Source: Pachypanchax playfairii
Taxonomy: Eukaryota; Chordata; Actinopteri; Cyprinodontiformes; Aplocheilidae
Assembly (NCBI GenBank): GCA_006937955.1
Contig: SSNP01000171.1
Location: 141,638 to 205,637, forward strand
Direction: 5' to 3'
Length of the DNA: 64,000 nucleotides
Made by a program: the position numbers and the translations under genes. Below, one piece after another: positions 60,097 through 64,000 of this stretch. The notes beneath the pieces were generated by a model. That model saw only the letters and a list, made by a program, of their open reading frames with translations. It ran no database searches and had not been told where the DNA came from. Numbering within the stretch: the stretch's first letter is position 1; each line of letters begins with the position of its first letter.

Positions 60097-61619
60097 AACT
60101 CTCCAGCTTTGCAATCACTTTTCTTTGCATTCTAACTTATAATAACATATTTAATTTAAATGTTTCATTTCAAAACACACCTTTATAAAGGCAGAGATGG
60201 TGTCCAAAAGAATTTACTACTAACATCGCTGCACTTAAAGAATCAGTGAATACTGTATAACAAAAGTTCCTAATTGAAAACAATACAGTCGCTGGTTTAG
60301 ATAACAAATTTGTTTAATCAAACACTTATGCAAATCTATGCAGCTGTGAGGACGGGACACTGTAACAGGGTGGGAGTGGGTTAAAGCTGGTCGGTGAACA
60401 TTCAAAAGGCCCTTTCACCACACATTTTGTTTTGAAAGTGAAGGTAAAGCACATGTGCATTAATGAGGGCTGCCTCATGCACAGCTGTAGAAGTAGATTG
60501 CGACAGCCATAAATTCACCTGCTCTTTTAAGTTAGAATGTCTGTTGTGAAACAGAATTTAGGGATGTTTGACCTTTACTATTTCCCGCTGCAAAAACCAA
60601 TAGAGCAGCAGAAAGTCAATGAGTTTACATAATAGGATTGATAAACTAAAGAAGAAATACTTTTAAGGTTTTTTTTGTTTTTTTTGTTTTTCTTGTTTTT
60701 TTTTGTTTTTTTTGGGGGGGGGGCACTAAACCCACTATAATTTGTCAACACCATAAACCAAAGGTGTTGGACAAAAACAGAATCCTAAAGTGAAACTCCT
60801 AGTGAATCATTAGGTTATTAGGGCTAAAACTATTTTCTGTTTGAAGAAAAGGAAAAAAAATCATCTGAGGAATGTTGCAAAAAAAGGCTGAACCCAGACT
60901 TGAAACAGCATGCACCCTCTTGTAAATTCAGTTTTTTTTTTCTTAATATAACGTGACAGGCAAGTATAAAGATGTATGTTCACTTTATCATTTAACAACT
61001 ACATGTCTAGACTGTCCCGACGACACGAATTATTGACACGACACTCCATTTGCTTGTCTGTCGACAACCACGAATGGCAATTTCTCTGTGTGAAATTGCG
61101 TGCTGACAGTTTTGCTGATGACCTCCGATCACAATGAAAATGGGAGTGAGGGAACGGTGAAAATATGCACGTCGACAGGGATACAGAAGGCTGTGAGTGA
61201 CCAGCCAAGCATGGGCCTCTAACATCAGTCACCATAAACATCGTCTTCGGCGAGGACCATGATAAGTCATGGCAGTCGCTCTCGCTCATGATGTATGTAT
61301 ATGGATGCAAACTCAGGTGATTGATGATGAGGGTCAATTCTTCAATGCAGAACTGCATTATTATAGTGTGTGTGTGGGGGGTGTCTTTGTTGTCTGATTG
61401 TCTTAGTTTAGTTTTGAAATCTGGGCTGTGAATTTAACATGCTGCGTTCATTAAAACCAAACTAATTATATTCCGTTTAAACACCAGAGGAGATAGATTC
61501 TGTTATTTTGATTTGTAACAACCCTAACGCCGAAGTCCAAACAGAATGTGGAAATAAATCTTGTAATGGTTCACAAAATGTTTTGTCACAACTCTGAAAT
61601 GATCTACTGGCAATAATTT
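60097..61619. other. Non-coding DNA with a candidate conserved block
   Basis: A T-rich GTTTTTTTT tract followed by a G-run lies at 60668-60722. The block about 61000-61370 is repeat-free and CpG-containing in an AT-rich setting and may be regulatory. No exon recognised. Confidence 0.35.
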
Positions 61620-61838
61620 TCTAATTAAGCCGCCTTCTTTTTCCTTGGCTTTTTTTGTGTGTCAATTTGGCAGCCACTTTAATCACATCGCCGGCAGCTG
61701 TTGACCGAGCTCTGTGGCACCCTGATGACCTCTGACAGGTGCTAATTTGTTATGGCTGCCTCGAACAGCGTCACCTGCAGGCATGATTGACAGGGTTGCT
61801 CGTCAATCCTTCTGTCATCAGAGGCAGGTCTTGGTAAA
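61620..61838 (+). promoter_or_regulatory. Candidate enhancer-like block
   Basis: Within about 220 bp lie CTAATTA (61621-61627, homeodomain core), CAGCTG (61695-61700), TGACAGGTG (61733-61741, TALE site joined to an E-box), GCTAATTTG, CACCTG (61772-61777, E-box) and TGATTGACAG (61784-61793), the classic composite PBX-MEIS site. The block is repeat-free and richer in G+C than its flanks. The clustering fits developmental enhancers of vertebrate gene deserts. Activity and conservation are not shown by the sequence. Confidence 0.4.
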
Positions 61839-62835
61839 AGTTAATGTATCCATGTAGTGTATATCTTGGAATATAATGATTTTCTTTTGTTTTTCAATGT
61901 GAATTAATTAAGAAAGCATGTGTGACTGATGGATATAACTGGTGATTATAGTTTCGAAAGCTGAGTCGTTGGTTAAAGTAAAAGATCAGTTGTGTTTTTA
62001 AAGAAAGCTGGTGAACAGTTAATATTTGCTGGATCGCTCTCTGAATGACCTCAGTTTGGAGAAATAGAGTTTAGTTCTAGTGGGAATTATTTGTGCTGTG
62101 ACTGAAAATTTCTACTTTTAATTTGTTTGAAGAACTTTGTTTCAGAAATCTTTTCTTAAAGGCGTAATATGTAGAATTTTAAATATTATGCTTTTTAAAA
62201 AACAAAGTAAAATTATAATTAGAGAGCTAAACAACAGGCTGCTTGCCATAATTCCATACGTGATTTACTTTACTGATCTTTTTTTTTGACGGTCCGGCAA
62301 ACTTCTGTTATCAAATAAAGCACCTGTTTTGTCGAATTTAATTACATGCTGTTTACATACTAACACCATAATTGTGCTTTTGTTTCTTAAACTGCTGCCC
62401 AAATTTTGCTGTTGGCGACTGATTTAAGACAAATTGTGAGAAAATCAATATATTTTTGATAGGGATCACTCTGAATTGTTACCTATAATGATTTTTTAAG
62501 AATGTTGAGAGGACGTATTCTTGTAAAAAAAATCCGCACAAAATCTCAATTAGGTTGTACTTTGTTCACAAAAGTTACTCTTTGAGTTTTATTTGTTGGA
62601 GCAGCTATTTTTAACATCTTAGTCTCACCTTACCAACTCCTTCTGAAGTTGATCCAATTTCTCCTTTTTTGGTCTCTCAGAAACTAAACTGATAAGGGTA
62701 GGAGATGAGGTTGTGCAACTTTGAGTAACACAAGAATAAGAGACTGATTCTCAAACTTTCTCAAACAGCTGTGGCCTAGTTCAGTACTAGATTTTCCACA
62801 AAATCCTTTAGTGTAAACTGCTTTTACTTTAAAGA
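61839..62835. other. AT-rich non-coding DNA
   Basis: It contains a short copy of repeat R2 near 62035-62085. No gene recognised. Confidence 0.4.
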
Positions 62836-63010
62836 ACAACTAACCCCCCCTGCCAGAGACTTACTTCCGCTTCAGGGAGATTTCAAATCTGGCGCTGAAA
62901 TGGGCGTGCCGGGAGGACTGAGGGGCACGAGCGGGAGGGGGCTAGTGGGCGGGGTTTGGGCTGTGATTGACAGTTGGCTTTGGCACTGACACTGACATCT
63001 AAAGTGCATA

Positions 63011-63355
63011 ATGGCAAGCGATAGCGAGTCAAGTTTTGCAACAGAGAGATCCTTTGAGGTGGAAGATTTTTCTCCACCTCCCTCCCCTGAGATGGAGGTT
63101 CTGGAGGAGGGTTCGGTGGCGGACGCTAGCGGCCCTGAGCCGTATCGCTTCGAGCCGCGAGCTCCAGCGAGGCCCCATACGGTGCTGCGGAGGCTGCCAC
63201 CGAACCCTCGCTGGAGCTCGCGGCTCGAAGCGATACGGCTCAGGGCCGCTAGCGTCCGCCACCGAACCCTCCTCCAGAACCTCCATCTCAGGGGAGGGAG
63301 GTGGAGAAAAATCTTCCACCTCGAAGGATCTCTCTTCAGAGTTTCAGAGTGGTAA
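63011..63355 (+). pseudogene. P2X7-like zinc-domain gene, first exon, disrupted
   Basis: The ATG at 63011 starts MASDSESSFATERSFEVEDF, then SPPPSPEMEVLEEGSVADAS and GPEPYRFEPRAP. An acidic Ser/Pro-rich leader ending in PYxFEP is how many fish proteins with a P2X7-like C-terminal domain begin, as I recall them. After codon 53 the frame runs into the loop and the reversed copy of itself (63208-63335), so the remaining codons are antisense of the leader and not authentic. The mirrored minus-strand frame 63029-63319 is the same sequence. Disrupted by a recent inverted duplication. Confidence 0.45.
63043..63335. repeat. Near-perfect palindrome with 128-bp arms
   Basis: The arms 63043-63170 and 63208-63335 are inverted copies differing at one position (CCTTTGAGG versus CCTTCGAGG), around a 37-bp loop. 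The arms contain coding-like sequence, which is why both strands show the same protein. Confidence 0.95.
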
Positions 63356-63369
63356 ATGGCGTTAGCATG

Positions 63370-63489
63370 ATTGCTGATGGGTCTCTGATATGAGAGGAAA
63401 TACTGAAAAACGTGTAATATATATATATATATATATATATATATTACACGTTATTCAGTATTTGCTCTTATCTAAGAGACCCATCAGCA

Positions 63490-63491
<2 letters not shown>
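63370..63491. repeat. Palindrome centred on an AT microsatellite
   Basis: ATTGCTGATGGGTCTCTGAT at the left recurs inverted at the right as ATAAGAGACCCATCAGCAAT-like sequence with a few mismatches. The centre is an (AT)n run, about 63417-63443, flanked by GTGTAAT and ATTACAC. Confidence 0.9.
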
Positions 63492-63495
<4 letters not shown>

Positions 63496-63537
<42 letters not shown>

Positions 63538-63570
63538 GTGTGTGTGTGTATGTATATATATATATATATT
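63496..63570. repeat. (TA)n(TG)n(TA)n microsatellite
   Basis: A long TA run is followed by a short GTGTGTGTG block and a second TA run ending near 63570. The open frame of alternating Ile/Tyr over it is an artefact. Confidence 0.95.
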
Positions 63571-63628
63571 GCCCTCTACTGACCAAATTGTATCATATAT
63601 ATAATTTTGTTAAACTCTGTATGAACAG

Positions 63629-63695
63629 GTGTACATGTGGGCATTGTGTCTCATTGTCCCCTCTGGAAAACATGTGCTGTCGAGAGACCCCCAAG
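63629..63695 (+). pseudogene. P2X7-like zinc-domain second exon
   Basis: After an AG at 63627-63628 the frame reads CTCGHCVSLSPLENMCCRET followed by PK, and a GT donor follows at 63696. The pattern CxCGxC...E..CC is the hallmark start of the P2X7-receptor C-terminal zinc-binding domain and its fish relatives. The exon is 67 bp, phase 1 to phase 0. Upstream polypyrimidine sequence is poor, and the AT microsatellite lies just before it. No downstream exon was recognised before the window ends. Confidence 0.5.
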
Positions 63696-64000
63696 GTACA
63701 CATATGTATTTACAAAAATAAACACAGGATTTATTGATTAAACAGTATAAGCATTTATATTCATAACACATCAGTTTCACACAATCATTAATTATGTGCT
63801 GGCCATATTTTCCATCTTCCAATGTAGTGAGACTATGACATGAAACTGTCCCCATTGTTACAGGTCTGGCACAGGTGTGAGCAGGTTGGGGGGGGCTCCT
63901 GCATCTTAGCAGACTAGAATTATGTCTTCATCCCAAAATTTTTCAATACAAAAGTGAATTTACTGCCATTTACTGAAGGTATATTATATAAATTGTATAT
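63696..64000. other. Non-coding DNA to window end
   Basis: AT-rich with a G-run near 63887-63895. Nothing recognised after the exon-like piece. Confidence 0.4.

Larger units (their letters stand above)
62836..63900 (+). mobile_element. Possible element carrying P2X7-like zinc-domain exons
   Basis: Two exon-like pieces (63011 onward and 63629-63695) fit a family of multi-copy fish genes or transposon genes with a P2X7-receptor-like C-terminal Cys domain. AACCCCCCCTGCC near 62842-62854 and, inward from the right, CCCCCCCCAACCTGC near 63883-63897 are weakly similar and could be the ends, but no target duplication is evident. A GC-box-like GGGCGGGG at 62948-62955 precedes the first ATG. Whether this is a mobile element or a retained gene copy is uncertain. 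Confidence 0.3.

Noticed and set aside
63390..63737. 115-codon plus-strand frame
   Set aside because: Mostly translated TA microsatellite; only the 63629-63695 part is exon-like and it is listed separately.

Overview
The window looks like nuclear DNA of a ray-finned (teleost) fish. It is AT-rich and intron/intergenic in character, with almost no long open frames. Its repeats are families that are abundant in teleosts: a Tc1 element, PIF/Harbinger and hAT MITEs, a Swimmer-like L1, a THAP-bearing TTAA element, tRNA-derived SINE relics, and the poly-G-headed repeat. I recognise no complete host protein-coding gene. Nearly all short open frames are chance or transposon-derived, so the stretch is best read as a gene desert or long intron.

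Layout. 1-20400: mostly unique AT-rich DNA with a possible hAT-like relic (1712-1952), a hAT MITE (3561-4003), a nested repeat containing a Harbinger element with exact TTA duplications (7099-7745), a poly-G repeat with a 10-base assembly gap (10799-11205), SINE relics near 12.4 and 16.25 kb, a high-copy repeat (17315-17640) and a hAT element carrying a broken BED finger (17799-18452). 20408-22009: a complete Tc1/mariner transposon with an intact 340-codon transposase and two identical 199-bp terminal repeats, the only convincing complete protein gene here. 22662-23251: a Harbinger-like MITE. 27108-31915: a 5'-truncated, frameshifted L1-type LINE on the minus strand, split by a TTAA-type DNA transposon (30328-31452) with a THAP-domain exon. 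35093-35600: a Tc1-like relic. 36049-36237: an unplaced Cys-rich open frame. 45167-45623 and about 59576-60096: two copies of one MITE. 47557-47969: a mariner-type MITE. 52693-53734: a large foldback element. 53945-54685: a hAT element with a 6-bp duplication and an internal 39-bp minisatellite. 55765-56878: a Harbinger element with CAG duplications and a broken Myb/SANT-like gene. 62880-63700: exon-like pieces resembling P2X7-like C-terminal zinc-domain genes, overprinted by two fresh palindromes beside AT microsatellites.

Between the elements are several GC-richer, repeat-free blocks that read like conserved non-coding elements. The best is 61620-61840, with a PBX-MEIS type site, E-boxes and a homeodomain core. 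Conservation cannot be judged from one sequence, so these are candidates only. The genes do not form a host pathway; the functional units are transposons at different stages of decay, from probably recent (Tc1) to relic (LINE, SINEs).
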